A DNA stretch of 64,000 nucleotides from Lysinibacillus sphaericus (GTDB lineage Bacteria > Bacillota > Bacilli > Bacillales_A > Planococcaceae), in contig NZ_SADV01000006.1 of NCBI RefSeq assembly GCF_006864135.1, positions 62,001 through 126,000 of the forward strand, in the 5' to 3' direction. This document shows positions 1 to 8,724 of this stretch, piece after piece. Within the stretch, counting starts at the first letter, position 1. The number at the start of each line of letters is the position of its first letter. The position numbers and the translations under genes were made by a program. The notes beneath the pieces were generated by a model. The model saw nothing but the letters and a program-made list of their open reading frames with translations. It ran no database searches and had not been told where the DNA came from.

Positions 1-560
1 CATCATTTGAAATTGTAGATGCTTTAGGAAAAGCTCCAGACTATCTTTGCATCCCTGTTGGTAACGCAGGTAACATTACTGCATACTGGAAAGGCTTTAA
101 AGAATACGATGCAGCAAAAGGCTCTGGTTTACCAAAAATGTTCGGCTTTGAAGCTGAAGGTGCAGCAGCAATTGTAAAAGGTGAACCTATTGCTAATCCT
201 GAGACAGTGGCAACAGCTATTCGTATCGGTAATCCTGCAAGTTGGAAATTTGCAGAAGCAGCTCGCGATGAGTCTGGTGGTATTATTGACTCAGTTACAG
301 ACGAAGAAATTTTAGCTGCTTACAAATTAATTGCTGGCACTGAAGGAATCTTCGTTGAACCAGGTTCAGCTGCATCATTAGCTGGCGTTATTAAATCAGT
401 TGAAAATGGCAAAATTGCGAAGGGCTCTAAAGTTGTGACAATTTTTACGGGTAATGGATTGAAAGATCCTGATACTGCCATGAATGTCTCGACTGTAGAT
501 GTTGTTTCACTGAAAAACGATGAAGAAGAAATTCGAAAATATATCGAGGGCGTACTATGA
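1..560 (+). CDS. thrC: Threonine synthase, C-terminal part (cut by window edge)
   Basis: The reading frame is open from base 3 and runs off the left edge, so the true start is not visible. The residues match the PLP-dependent threonine synthase, which makes threonine from O-phosphohomoserine in the cytoplasm. The stretch [15 protein letters not shown] is the glycine/asparagine-rich phosphate-binding loop of fold-type II PLP enzymes, and the later [15 protein letters not shown] segment is typical of the C-terminal catalytic domain. The stop overlaps the thrB start by four bases (ATGA), indicating translational coupling in a hom-thrC-thrB type operon. Family assignment rests on motif recognition and the thrB neighbour. 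Confidence 0.95.
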   Translation, partial: SFEIVDALGKAPDYLCIPVGNAGNITAYWKGFKEYDAAKGSGLPKMFGFEAEGAAAIVKGEPIANPETVATAIRIGNPASWKFAEAARDESGGIIDSVTDEEILAAYKLIAGTEGIFVEPGSAASLAGVIKSVENGKIAKGSKVVTIFTGNGLKDPDTAMNVSTVDVVSLKNDEEEIRKYIEGVL

Positions 561-1471
561 GTAACATGTGGGAGATCACGGTTCCTGGGAGCACAGCAAA
601 TCTAGGTCCAGGCTTTGATTCAATAGGGCTTGGCTTATCCCTTTACTTAAAGTTAACCGTGTCTTTACAGGATAGTTGGGAAATTATCCACCTCGATGAT
701 AATGGTCCTAAAGAGTTTGAACTGGAAGAGCATTTACTATACGTCATTGCAAAAAAAATTGCGGAGAGATACGGGAAGCAACTACCTGCCTGCCGTGTTG
801 AAATGGCAAGTGAACTTCCATTAGCCCGTGGTTTAGGGAGCAGTGCAGCGGTCATCGTTGCAGGAATTGAACTAGCTAATCAAGTCTGTGACTTAGGCTT
901 AACTTTACAGGATAAACTCAATTTGTCCTCACAAATCGAAGGACATCCTGACAATGCAACAGCCTCGGTATTAGGAGGATTAACAATTTCTTCAATGAAT
1001 GATAATGGCGTTGTTGATACATTTCATGTTAATGATCTAGATGCTTCCTTCATTGTGTATGTGCCCGATGTCGAACTAAAAACAAGTGAATCCCGTTCTG
1101 TTTTACCAGAACAATTTGATCGAACATATGCAGTGAGGGCCTCTGCAAATGCAAATATGCTAGCTGCATCATTAATGGTTCGTGATTTCGAGCGTGCAGG
1201 TCGTTATATGGAGGCTGATTTATTCCATGAACCTTTCCGCGCCAATTTAATTCCACAATATAAAGAGATTCATGAAGCAGCAAAGGCTAATGGGGCATTT
1301 GGAACAGCTTTAAGCGGCGCAGGACCAACACTGATTTCTATCATTCCTACTGCTATTGCGCAAAATTTCGTAAATGCCATGAAAAATCAATTTCCAGAGC
1401 ATGAAATTATCTTAACAAAAGCCGATGAAAACGGTGTACAAGTAAAATTTGAACGTCTACTGCAAAAGTAG
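557..1471 (+). CDS. thrB: Homoserine kinase
   Basis: 304 residues, full length for the GHMP kinase ThrB, which phosphorylates homoserine to O-phosphohomoserine, the substrate of ThrC encoded just upstream. The N-terminus carries [12 protein letters not shown] (residues 10-21), the ATP-binding loop RGLGSSAA is at about 91-98, and the C-terminal [10 protein letters not shown] motif 3 is present. The ATG overlaps the thrC stop. The stop codon lies inside the stem of the intrinsic terminator, so the operon appears to end exactly here. Cytoplasmic. Identification is secure from motifs and operon position. Confidence 0.97.
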   Translation: MSNMWEITVPGSTANLGPGFDSIGLGLSLYLKLTVSLQDSWEIIHLDDNGPKEFELEEHLLYVIAKKIAERYGKQLPACRVEMASELPLARGLGSSAAVIVAGIELANQVCDLGLTLQDKLNLSSQIEGHPDNATASVLGGLTISSMNDNGVVDTFHVNDLDASFIVYVPDVELKTSESRSVLPEQFDRTYAVRASANANMLAASLMVRDFERAGRYMEADLFHEPFRANLIPQYKEIHEAAKANGAFGTALSGAGPTLISIIPTAIAQNFVNAMKNQFPEHEIILTKADENGVQVKFERLLQK

Positions 1472-1480
1472 ACGTTTTTT
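1452..1480 (+). terminator. Intrinsic terminator of thrCB
   Basis: A 9-bp perfect stem (AACGTCTAC / GTAGACGTT) with a 7-base loop is followed by TTTT. The thrB stop codon is inside the 3' arm. Confidence 0.85.
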
Positions 1481-1499
1481 CTTGAAGGGGGGAAGTAGC

Positions 1500-2183
1500 T
1501 TGAAACCAATTATTTTCTGTGATTTTGATGGCACTATAACAGAAACAGATAATATCGTCTCTCTAATGACTCAATTCGTTCCAGAGGAATCTGAGAAAAT
1601 TGCTAAAGCAATGATGGAACAAACTATAACCTTTAAAGATGGCGTTTCAGCAATGTTCGCGCTATTATCAACTAAACAAAAGAATACTGTGATCCAATAT
1701 TTATTAGATACGGCCATTATACGTGAGGGCTTTGGCGATTTCGTTCGTTATGCACAAGAGAACCATATTCCGTTTTATATTGTTAGCGGTGGTGTCGATT
1801 TTTTCATTGAGCCACTATTAAAAAAATACGGTCCATTTTCCGGGATATATTGTAACAGTGCTGATTTTTCCGAACGGCAAATTAAGCTCGTTTTTCCAAA
1901 TAGCTGTGATGAAGAATGTGCAAAATTTGATGTACAGGGTTGCGGTTGCTGCAAGCCAAGCGTTATGCGAAAAGTTGCACAGAGTAATCATTTTAAAATC
2001 GTAATTGGAGACTCACTTTCTGATTTTGAGGCAGCAAAACAGGCAGATTTAGTACTTGCCAGGGATCATCTTATTAAACGCTGTAAAGACCTTCATCTTC
2101 CTTATAAGCCGTTTGAAACATTCTATGATTGCTTAGAAGCTGTAAAAAAGCTTATGGAAGCGGAAAAGGCTGTTTCCATGTAA
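1500..2183 (+). CDS. mtnX: HAD-family phosphatase, MtnX-like
   Basis: The frame is open from 1449, but the only start with a good ribosome site is the TTG at 1500, preceded by GAAGGGGGGAAG; upstream residues overlap thrB and its terminator. The 227-residue product begins KPIIFCDFDGTITETDN, the HAD motif I (nucleophile D8, acid D10). A serine-containing motif II (IVSGGVDFF) and the acidic motif III/IV (GDSLSDFEAA) follow. The overall pattern and CGCCKP segment resemble MtnX, the 2-hydroxy-3-keto-5-methylthiopentenyl-1-phosphate phosphatase of the methionine salvage pathway. No mtnW, mtnB or mtnD is nearby, so the substrate is inferred; another small phosphomonoester is possible. Confidence 0.75.
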   Translation: MKPIIFCDFDGTITETDNIVSLMTQFVPEESEKIAKAMMEQTITFKDGVSAMFALLSTKQKNTVIQYLLDTAIIREGFGDFVRYAQENHIPFYIVSGGVDFFIEPLLKKYGPFSGIYCNSADFSERQIKLVFPNSCDEECAKFDVQGCGCCKPSVMRKVAQSNHFKIVIGDSLSDFEAAKQADLVLARDHLIKRCKDLHLPYKPFETFYDCLEAVKKLMEAEKAVSM

Positions 2184-2197
2184 TTGAGATCAGAGCA

Positions 2198-2235
2198 ATA
2201 AGAGCGGTCTGCTAATACGGATCGTTCTTATTTCT
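2198..2235 (+). terminator. Terminator after the MtnX-like gene
   Basis: AATAAGAGCGGTC and GATCGTTCTTATT form a stem with G-U pairs, followed by a T-rich tail. A second weaker hairpin (2241-2274) may serve the convergent PAP2 gene on the other strand. Confidence 0.7.
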
Positions 2236-2329
2236 ACATAACAAAGGGAACCACCTGCAATTAGATGGCTCCCATTTCATGCTCATGATTTATTTTTCTC
2301 TTTAATTTCTATACCGAAAGCGAGCGACA

Positions 2330-2465
2330 GGTACAGAAGTCTCCCCACCTCTATAGGTGGTGAGATGAATGCGGGTTTAAGTTACTTTTCAGTGGGTGTC
2401 CAAACCTCCGCTCCCCCGGCGGATGTCAGTGAAATTGAGACGCAATTATGCCGAGGCATATTTGA
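2330..2465 (+). repeat. Dispersed intergenic repeat, short copy
   Basis: Starts with a hairpin-forming CCCACCTCTATAGGTGG, continues with GATGAATGCGGGTTTAAGTTAC and a TCAGTGGGTGTCCAAAC segment, and ends at the near-palindrome ATTATGCCGAGGCATA. The same order of blocks occurs at 29962-30194 and inverted at 14347-14530. The end overlaps the last codons of the PAP2 gene. This copy lacks the middle third of the longer ones. Confidence 0.75.
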
Positions 2466-3054
2466 TAATTCTCTTCCGACGTTCATACCAAATAACACAA
2501 ATGATAAACCACGTATAGCCCATACTCCATCCGGCCACTACATCTGAAGCAAAATGACGGGCTCCAGCAACTCGAGACAAACCAATAAGTACAGTTAAAA
2601 CAATTGCCCCAAGCCAAAGCAATGTCTTACGTCCCTTGCTATTGTTCTCCGAAAAAATATAAGCTATTGTAAATAAATACAAGATACCGGTCATAGCATG
2701 TCCAGAAGGAAAACTAAAGGATGTTAATTGTTCTTCAATCTCAGGTCTTGGCCGCTGCACCCATTTTTTCAATAATTGGTTAAGTACATTTCCACCTGCA
2801 ACCGTTAACAAAACAAATAATATACCTCGGTTATTTTTTGCTTTCCACGCTAAATACACGATTAAGACTATAGCTACGGATACTACAAATATCGGTTCTC
2901 CTATATAGTGGAAAAATTCTATAAAACGATTATTGAAATATAAATCTGCCATTTTTGTATCAAAAGTATTGATGAATTCACTTTGAAAAGTAACTCGTAA
3001 CACAAAAAAGATAATGAGCGTTAATACCGCTAAAGGATAAGCCCATTTTTTCAT
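2446..3054 (-). CDS. PAP2-family membrane phosphatase
   Basis: A membrane-embedded phosphatidic acid phosphatase/undecaprenyl-diphosphatase-like enzyme of about 202 residues. All three signature motifs are present, counted from the ATG at 3054: K-x6-RP (about 97-104), PSGH (116-119) and SR-x5-H-x3-D (160-171). Five or six hydrophobic segments surround them. The frame opens 12 bases earlier with a GTG (3066), but the ribosome site GAGGTGAAG overlaps that GTG and sits correctly for the ATG, so 3054 is preferred. Single gene, reading toward a dispersed repeat that overlaps its 3' end. The lipid substrate cannot be told from sequence. Confidence 0.88.
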   Translation of the reverse strand: MKKWAYPLAVLTLIIFFVLRVTFQSEFINTFDTKMADLYFNNRFIEFFHYIGEPIFVVSVAIVLIVYLAWKAKNNRGILFVLLTVAGGNVLNQLLKKWVQRPRPEIEEQLTSFSFPSGHAMTGILYLFTIAYIFSENNSKGRKTLLWLGAIVLTVLIGLSRVAGARHFASDVVAGWSMGYTWFIICVIWYERRKRIIKYASA

Positions 3055-3138
3055 ATAATACTTCACCTCAAGAACAATATGCTGTTATATTTTTCACATC
3101 ATATCATATTTACATCAACTAAAGGTGAATTTGGCTTT

Positions 3139-3359
3139 TTATCCCGTGTACAATTCCCAACGCAAAGATAACACCAAGAAGTTAGGTACAAGATTATCTC
3201 CTCGTAAATGTCCGATTGGTAAATCTTTATCTAACCCAATGTGCCCCCTCTTTCTTGGGGTAGGACAAATGTTTTTTCTTCTGCCCTATTAAAATAATTT
3301 GAAAGAGCTAATGCAACGATAAATAAGATTGCAACGATAGGTATTATTTTTCTAAACAA
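3139..3359 (-). pseudogene. Decayed membrane-anchored thioredoxin-like (TlpA/ResA type) fragment
   Basis: On the minus strand a TTG start with a GAGGAAGTG ribosome site opens a 42-codon frame (3231-3359). It gives a one-helix N-terminus followed by about 20 hydrophilic residues, then stops. Shifting frame by one base near 3232 continues as LDKDLPIGHLRGDNLVPNF and ends at 3139. A short membrane anchor followed by a G-x-x-x-P-x-F segment is how ResA/TlpA-like thiol-disulfide oxidoreductases begin. The CxxC-containing body is absent. This reading is an inference from a short fragment; it could also be a real 42-residue membrane peptide. Confidence 0.4.
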
Positions 3360-3388
3360 AATATACACTTCCTCATCTTCAGTTTAAA

Positions 3389-4288
3389 TTATTTTAATAA
3401 TACTGGATCGAATAACCAATCCTTCGGCCCAAAGTTTTTATCCTTCTCTCCTCTTACTTCACGAGATATATTGTTTTTATAAATTAATTCTCTAAACTTT
3501 CTACTGAACAAAGTCTTTCGATATAAATATCTACCGTCATGACTCCATTCTGCTGATAAGAAAACATCATTTTCAATATTGGTTATATCTTTACGATTAT
3601 AAATATCCGGACCATTGATTACCCCACTTAATCCACAACGACATGGAGGTTGCTCGGTCGCAAAATACAACTTAACTCTTTCAGCACTACTCTCTGGTAA
3701 TACTTGTGTAGGTATAATTTGAAAAGCTTTTTGCTTCCCTTCTTTCGGTCCTTGATGAATAACTTCTAACAGTTCATAGCCTTTCATATCCTCTTGCTTC
3801 ATTAATGTCGCTAATTCCTGTGAAGCAACCCAATATCCGCTCACATGAACTAGATGACGGTCTTTCATTTCTGTTGTATCTATCACTAATGGAGAAAGCT
3901 GCTCTTTTTCCATTAGTCCACAATGCTGGCAATAGGTGTTTATAGAAAATAAAGTTCCTCTATCATCTATAAACATATCAGGTGAGTTACCAGTTGAGTT
4001 TAGTGTGAACAATGGTGCTTGCTCATATTCGCTATCTGAAAAGTCAAAGTAAAAACGTTCTCCGATTGAAACAATTCCTAATTCGTGTTCCAATGATTTG
4101 TAGAGTGCTGCTACATGTTCATATGTTACGTCTTCATTTAAGGTAAAAATAGGATTAAAAGATGCCTTTAAATTTCTTTTTCTTATTTTAGGTGCACCTA
4201 TAAAAATACCATAGCGATTATAAACATTAATAACTTGATCTTGACTAGATTCATCTATAGAAAATAAATTTTCAAGTTCTACTTTCAA
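3389..4288 (-). CDS. Uncharacterised protein with CxxCG motifs
   Basis: 299 residues, not recognised. No signal peptide or membrane segment. A CQHCG motif lies in the middle and a PPCRCG motif in the C-terminal half, suggesting a bound metal such as zinc. This resembles the layout of the loosely defined double-CxxCG proteins known as immunity proteins in myxobacterial toxin systems, but that link is an impression, not a demonstrated homology. It lies downstream of comA on the same strand but beyond the terminator and inverted repeat that close the comQXPA locus, and has its own start near an AGG-rich site. No toxin gene is adjacent. Confidence 0.7.
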   Translation of the reverse strand: MKVELENLFSIDESSQDQVINVYNRYGIFIGAPKIRKRNLKASFNPIFTLNEDVTYEHVAALYKSLEHELGIVSIGERFYFDFSDSEYEQAPLFTLNSTGNSPDMFIDDRGTLFSINTYCQHCGLMEKEQLSPLVIDTTEMKDRHLVHVSGYWVASQELATLMKQEDMKGYELLEVIHQGPKEGKQKAFQIIPTQVLPESSAERVKLYFATEQPPCRCGLSGVINGPDIYNRKDITNIENDVFLSAEWSHDGRYLYRKTLFSRKFRELIYKNNISREVRGEKDKNFGPKDWLFDPVLLK

Positions 4289-4446
4289 AATACACGCCTA
4301 CCTTTATATAAAGTTTTATGGTGAAGTACGTTGACTAGCTAGTAACTTTAAAAAAATCTACAATCTCTACTTTCTTCATAGATAGCCAGGCTCTTATTTT
4401 AAACGAAATCTTATATAGTATTACCTACTATAGCAAATCTACTTAA

Positions 4447-4590
4447 CCACGATTATCTTAAGCGTACCAGTACTTACACCGACATTTCAACGTTGGGTTT
4501 ACGCCAATTTTTTGGCGGTTTTCAGCCCAATTTCCGGCGTGATTTGGCGGACATAGAAAAAACACCGCCATAATTTGGCGGTGTTATTAA
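4447..4590. repeat. Left inverted repeat flanking comQXPA
   Basis: Contains TTATCTTAAGCGTACCA, CATTTCAACG, GTTTACGCCA and several CGCCA/TGGCG palindromes. The reverse complement of 8800-8968 carries the same blocks in the same order (TTATCTTA, AGCGTATCA, CATTTCAATG, GTTTACGCCA, ACCGCCA...TGGCGGT). The two copies are diverged but collinear and inverted, enclosing the whole comQXPA locus. Confidence 0.65.
4561..4590. terminator. Bidirectional terminator after comA
   Basis: A perfect 10-bp stem (AACACCGCCA / TGGCGGTGTT) with loop TAATT has A/T runs on both sides. It lies about 135 bases downstream of the comA stop, within the left inverted repeat. Confidence 0.75.
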
Positions 4591-4722
4591 AAAAATATAG
4601 GTATTTAGAATTAAAATTCAGGTGTAATTAACTAGGTAAATATATAGTGTTGCGAAACCACCCAAACTCTCCCTTTTTATTGAAAAATATACCAACGAAA
4701 GTTAGTATAACATACAGACAAT

Positions 4723-5346
4723 CTATAGTAAATTCATTCTTTCTGCAAGATTTACAGCCTCTATCCGTGAATCTACATTCAGTAAAGAAAACAGCTGAGT
4801 TAAATATCTTTCGGTTGTTCGCTGAGGAATATTTAACTCTATCGCAATTGCTTTATTTGTATGCCCTTCCGCAATCAATCTTAAAATTTTCTTTTCTTTT
4901 TCATTTAAGTGAATATCGAGTTTGGCATCCTGCAATTGAAATTTATTATCCAGAAAATCCAAGAAATTTTGAGGTAAAACAATTTCACCATTTGCAATGG
5001 CTCGAACAGTTCGTAAAATTTGCTCTTTAGATGCTGTTTTAGCTAAAATACCTTCGATTTTCCTTTCTAAAATAAGTGGATAATAATCAGTTATATCATC
5101 ACCAGTATAAAGAATAATTGAAGCATTTGACTGGATAGCTTTAATGTTACGTCCTACATTAATGCCATTTTCTAACGGCATATTTATATCAATTAAGTAG
5201 ATATCATATGGCTTGTTTTTAATTCTCTGTATGACACGAGTTGCATCGCTTTCTGTATCAACTATAATATCTTCATTTTCTTGAAATAGGTTTTTCGTTC
5301 CCTCTAACACAATAGGGTGATCATCCACTATGAGCATCGTAATCAA
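4723..5346 (-). CDS. comA: ComA-like response regulator
   Basis: NarL/LuxR-type response regulator of about 208 residues. The receiver begins MLIVDDHPIVLEGT, matching ComA of Bacillus in order and spacing, with the phospho-acceptor aspartate near residue 53 (LIDINMP). The C-terminal helix-turn-helix contains NKAIAIELNIPQRTTERYL. In the known system ComP phosphorylates ComA, which then binds DNA and activates pheromone-dependent genes. The frame extends to a GTG at 5355, but the AGAAGGA site is only one base before it; the TTG at 5346 fits better and an ATG at 5337 is also possible. The gene overlaps the end of comP, so translation is probably coupled. Confidence 0.9.
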   Translation of the reverse strand: MITMLIVDDHPIVLEGTKNLFQENEDIIVDTESDATRVIQRIKNKPYDIYLIDINMPLENGINVGRNIKAIQSNASIILYTGDDITDYYPLILERKIEGILAKTASKEQILRTVRAIANGEIVLPQNFLDFLDNKFQLQDAKLDIHLNEKEKKILRLIAEGHTNKAIAIELNIPQRTTERYLTQLFSLLNVDSRIEAVNLAERMNLL

Positions 5347-7627
5347 GTGTATCACTTCCTTCTTTTACTGTAATTCTAATAGACATTCCTTCACTAACCT
5401 GTGAATCGATGTAAAACTGCCCGTTAAAGGCCTTTACACGTTCTTGCATACCTTGAATTCCCATCGATTCTGCGACAATTATATCCCCAATATTACAGCC
5501 TACACCATCATCCCTGTAGATAATTTCGAAACCATCGTCCATTTCCCGCAAATGAATTTCAACTGTTGTTGCATAGGAATGTTTTAACGCGTTATTGAGT
5601 AATTCTTGAAATAGTCGATAAATCATTAAATTCATACGCTCATCCTCTAAATAAAGGCGATCGATCGTATAAATTAACACAAAACTAGCTCTTTCTATTA
5701 CTTTGCGAATAAGCTTTTCTAATGCAGCATTCAATCCTAATGTATCTAATAATGGGGGCTTCAAATTTTCGCAATAAGCTCTTAAATCATGTAAAGATGT
5801 AACCATCTGCTGATGAATTTCCGCAAGTTTTGGCTGGATATCTGTTGCAACCTTCATATTGACTAGGACATCAACTTCCCGGGCAATATGGAGCTGCTCT
5901 TGCAAATTTGTATCATGTAATTCTTGAGCTAATTGATATTTTTCCTCTTCAAACCTTAACCATAATAATTTGCTTAACCAAGGTAATTGACTATCATCTG
6001 CTTGCCTCATATGCTTTAATTCTTCTAACAGTTCTTCTACCATCTTTGTATTTTCAATAAAATTATTTACATATAATAAGAGCAATTCAAGCCATAGAAG
6101 CTCTTCATCTTTCAAATGAATCGAATTATTATGTCGTAATACTAATGCTCTTTTATAATGAGCATCTTGATGGAGGAAAGCTAGATAGACTTGATCAAAT
6201 TTTTTAATTTCCCCTAATTTTAAATCTTCCATTAACATTGGATTAATCGGAAGACTGCCCTCACCCGTTGATGTAAATTGCTTTGTGTCATAGTCATAAG
6301 TTAATACAAATACATGTTCGAGCTCAAGATGGAGAGAAACCTCTTGCACAAATTTTTCTAGAAGATTATCTATTTTTATTGTTTTACCAATCTTATCTAC
6401 AGCTGTATATAACTGATGTATATAATCCCCTTTTGTCGAAAATAAGATTTTTCGTTTTCGATAATCGACTTTCTCTTTTATGTAAAAAAGAACAACTAAC
6501 GATGTAAAAGTAAAAAATGAAACACCTGATATGACGGTCATCGTTAAATATCTTCCTGCAATCCAATACAATCCAACTATAAACCACAAAGTAAAAATCA
6601 ATGAAAAGATTACATAATAACGTAATCTAGTAATATGATATTCGATATCAAATAGCCGCTCTGCTAACTGCGTAAAAATAAAACTAAACGGAATTAACAA
6701 TAAAAAAAGAGCACTAATTTCAGCAGAAAGTATATATTGATGAAATAAAATGTAAGGGAGCGCATAGAGAAAAAGGAATGGCAGAAACGGAATCATTATA
6801 CTAATTAATAAAATTTTTAACTGAGGCGATTTATATTTGAAATAGCTTAGCAATAAAATACTAAGTATGATAATAAGGAAAACGAAGAACATAGCTAGTA
6901 CAATATTCGAAAGTAAATTATTAACAGATGGGTAAATAATACCAATACCGCCCAATATCATTGCTATCACAGGAAGTATATAAAATAATTTTATATTATT
7001 AGAAAGCAACCAATTTGTTTTTAAAAATGTGTAATAATTCCTTAAGAAGTGGAGTAATAACACTAAGCATAGTAACATGCTACCACGGTTAACGATTACA
7101 CCAATACTGTTTAGACTGCCGGATGCACCAATGCTAACATAAGCCATGGAAACAGTGAGCATAAATAAAATGAGTAAACATAAAAGAGATGTATTTTTTT
7201 GTTTAAAATATAAGTAAAACACAATAATTAATGTTAAAAAAAAGTAACAAGAAGGTATTACCAATATGTAATGAAAATATTGCTCTGGTAAATCAAATCT
7301 ACTAACGCTCACATCCATTATTTGTCCGTTAGGCTTCATAATTGTTAGCAAGCTTGCCGTACGTAATAAATGATCATGTTTTATATTAGGGATATCCTCT
7401 ATATGAAGGTTATTTACACTTAAAATTACATCTCCTTCAGAAATTCGAATTCCATCCTCTAATTGTTTATTGTACGAACTAGTTACTACCCATTCCCCAT
7501 TCGCTTCTTTTAAATCTATACCCAAAAAATGCTTGCTGTAAGTAATATACAGTAGGTAAGTTCCTAGCAATATGTAAATACTTACAGCAAGCAGAAACCA
7601 TATACGTTTAAATATTTTTAGTTCCAA
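5321..7627 (-). CDS. comP: ComP-like membrane histidine kinase, pheromone receptor
   Basis: 768 residues, the size of Bacillus ComP. An N-terminal membrane helix is followed by an external PDZ-like loop (about 35-110, GDVILSVNNLHIEDI), then about eight membrane helices to about residue 390 and a cytoplasmic kinase. The HisKA_3 dimerisation box has ELHDTN with the phospho-acceptor His571. The HATPase_c domain has NNALKHS and RDDGVGCNIGD. Role by family: senses the isoprenylated ComX peptide outside the cell and phosphorylates ComA. The start is a TTG that overlaps the last ten bases of comX, so translation is probably coupled to comX. No other start is convincing. Confidence 0.93.
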   Translation of the reverse strand: MELKIFKRIWFLLAVSIYILLGTYLLYITYSKHFLGIDLKEANGEWVVTSSYNKQLEDGIRISEGDVILSVNNLHIEDIPNIKHDHLLRTASLLTIMKPNGQIMDVSVSRFDLPEQYFHYILVIPSCYFFLTLIIVFYLYFKQKNTSLLCLLILFMLTVSMAYVSIGASGSLNSIGVIVNRGSMLLCLVLLLHFLRNYYTFLKTNWLLSNNIKLFYILPVIAMILGGIGIIYPSVNNLLSNIVLAMFFVFLIIILSILLLSYFKYKSPQLKILLISIMIPFLPFLFLYALPYILFHQYILSAEISALFLLLIPFSFIFTQLAERLFDIEYHITRLRYYVIFSLIFTLWFIVGLYWIAGRYLTMTVISGVSFFTFTSLVVLFYIKEKVDYRKRKILFSTKGDYIHQLYTAVDKIGKTIKIDNLLEKFVQEVSLHLELEHVFVLTYDYDTKQFTSTGEGSLPINPMLMEDLKLGEIKKFDQVYLAFLHQDAHYKRALVLRHNNSIHLKDEELLWLELLLLYVNNFIENTKMVEELLEELKHMRQADDSQLPWLSKLLWLRFEEEKYQLAQELHDTNLQEQLHIAREVDVLVNMKVATDIQPKLAEIHQQMVTSLHDLRAYCENLKPPLLDTLGLNAALEKLIRKVIERASFVLIYTIDRLYLEDERMNLMIYRLFQELLNNALKHSYATTVEIHLREMDDGFEIIYRDDGVGCNIGDIIVAESMGIQGMQERVKAFNGQFYIDSQVSEGMSIRITVKEGSDTLDYDAHSG

Positions 7628-7776
7628 AATCCATTTTCTAAGCGTACGTCTTCTTCAAATGAATCAAGTATCGCTCTTTGCTCCAAAGCTGAAACTCCAA
7701 TTAATGAAGCTTTTTGTTCTTTTAAGAGTGCCACTAAGTCTGGGTTTTTTTCTAGATGTTGAATTACATTAATCAT
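7618..7776 (-). CDS. comX: ComX pheromone precursor
   Basis: A 52-codon gene between comQ and comP, too short for most ORF callers. ATG at 7776, with GAGGAGA seven to twelve bases upstream overlapping the comQ stop; TAA at 7618. The product begins MINVIQHLEKNPDLVALLK, has an internal K-A-S-L-I-G segment equivalent to the conserved A-C-L-I-G of Bacillus ComX, and ends LENGFWN. The tryptophan one residue from the end fits the residue that ComQ isoprenylates. Length, position, motif and C-terminal Trp all agree with ComX. The mature peptide boundaries cannot be read from sequence; by analogy it is the last 5-10 residues. Confidence 0.92.
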   Translation of the reverse strand: MINVIQHLEKNPDLVALLKEQKASLIGVSALEQRAILDSFEEDVRLENGFWN

Positions 7777-7788
7777 CTTAATCTCTCC

Positions 7789-8691
7789 TCAACTTATTAG
7801 TTTTTTTAGGTAATCTTTACATACTTCATTTATAGCTACATTTTCAAGAATATCTAATGCTCTAAACTTGTAAACATTCTTAATAGTAATTGCATAACGT
7901 ATTGCGCCACCATTTGTCAACTCATTTTCCGTAGCATTATTATCCAAAAATGCAACTATATCATCATTATAATAGTTTACAACAGAATTTGAAACATCAT
8001 TTCCCTGCGATAAAAGATAAATAATAGGCAATGAGTATCTTTTGTTTAGTAAATCATTTTTAGGTCCCCAAGTTTTTAAACTTTGAATATCATTTTTAAT
8101 TTGTTGGATAATACCTATATATTTCCCATACTCCTCAATCTCAGAAGATTTCTCCCCTTTTGCAAGCACTTCGCCAATTAAGCAGCTCATTGCTGTTAAA
8201 GAACCCGACTTTTGTTCAATCATTTGTATATATGATTGCTCATCCCTACAAGTATTAAGTAAATCTAGTTGCTGACCGTTTATACTTCGTAATGCATAAT
8301 CCTCTAGTATTTGAATAGCAATACTTTTGTGTTCAAAGGTAGACTCACGTATAGTTCTAGAAGCCATGACTAGCATAGCTAAAGCAACATTTAATGATAA
8401 TTCAGGTGTTTTAGTCCAACTGTAGTCTGAATCCTTGTCCTGCAAGTCGTCGATTATATCAAACGATAAAATTAAAAGTTCGATAGCTGCGGCAACTTTA
8501 TAAATGTCCTCGTTCAAACAATCTGTAAACGCTTCATAATGCCAATAACAAAGCTTGCCAAATGAATAGCCAACTGCCTTTTTTTCTTCTTTAAATTTTT
8601 TTAGCATCGACCGTAATTCATGACTGATCAATGTCTCGTTTTCAAATAGAATGTCCAATGCTTCATTAATTTGTTCGTCAAGCTCCTGCAA
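7789..8691 (-). CDS. comQ: ComQ-like isoprenyl transferase
   Basis: 300 residues of the trans-isoprenyl diphosphate synthase fold. The first aspartate-rich motif DDLQD is at 81-85, KSG of the substrate pocket at 161-163, and the second metal site is reduced to QIKND (197-201), as in ComQ rather than in chain-elongating synthases. ComQ cleaves and isoprenylates the ComX precursor on its tryptophan. The start is TTG with a strong GGGAGGAGAGGA site. It is the first gene of the comQXPA operon; comX starts 12 bases downstream. It could be mistaken for a polyprenyl synthase, but the neighbours settle it. Confidence 0.93.
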   Translation of the reverse strand: MQELDEQINEALDILFENETLISHELRSMLKKFKEEKKAVGYSFGKLCYWHYEAFTDCLNEDIYKVAAAIELLILSFDIIDDLQDKDSDYSWTKTPELSLNVALAMLVMASRTIRESTFEHKSIAIQILEDYALRSINGQQLDLLNTCRDEQSYIQMIEQKSGSLTAMSCLIGEVLAKGEKSSEIEEYGKYIGIIQQIKNDIQSLKTWGPKNDLLNKRYSLPIIYLLSQGNDVSNSVVNYYNDDIVAFLDNNATENELTNGGAIRYAITIKNVYKFRALDILENVAINEVCKDYLKKLIS

Positions 8692-8724
8692 TAGTCCTCT
8701 CCTCCCTTAAGTATGTTAATAAAT

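Noticed and set aside
4647-5030. 127-codon plus-strand ORF
   Set aside because: Antisense shadow of comA with no ribosome site.
7789-8691. Polyprenyl synthase for quinone or terpenoid synthesis
   Set aside because: The second Asp-rich motif is reduced to ND and the gene is followed by comX, comP and comA.
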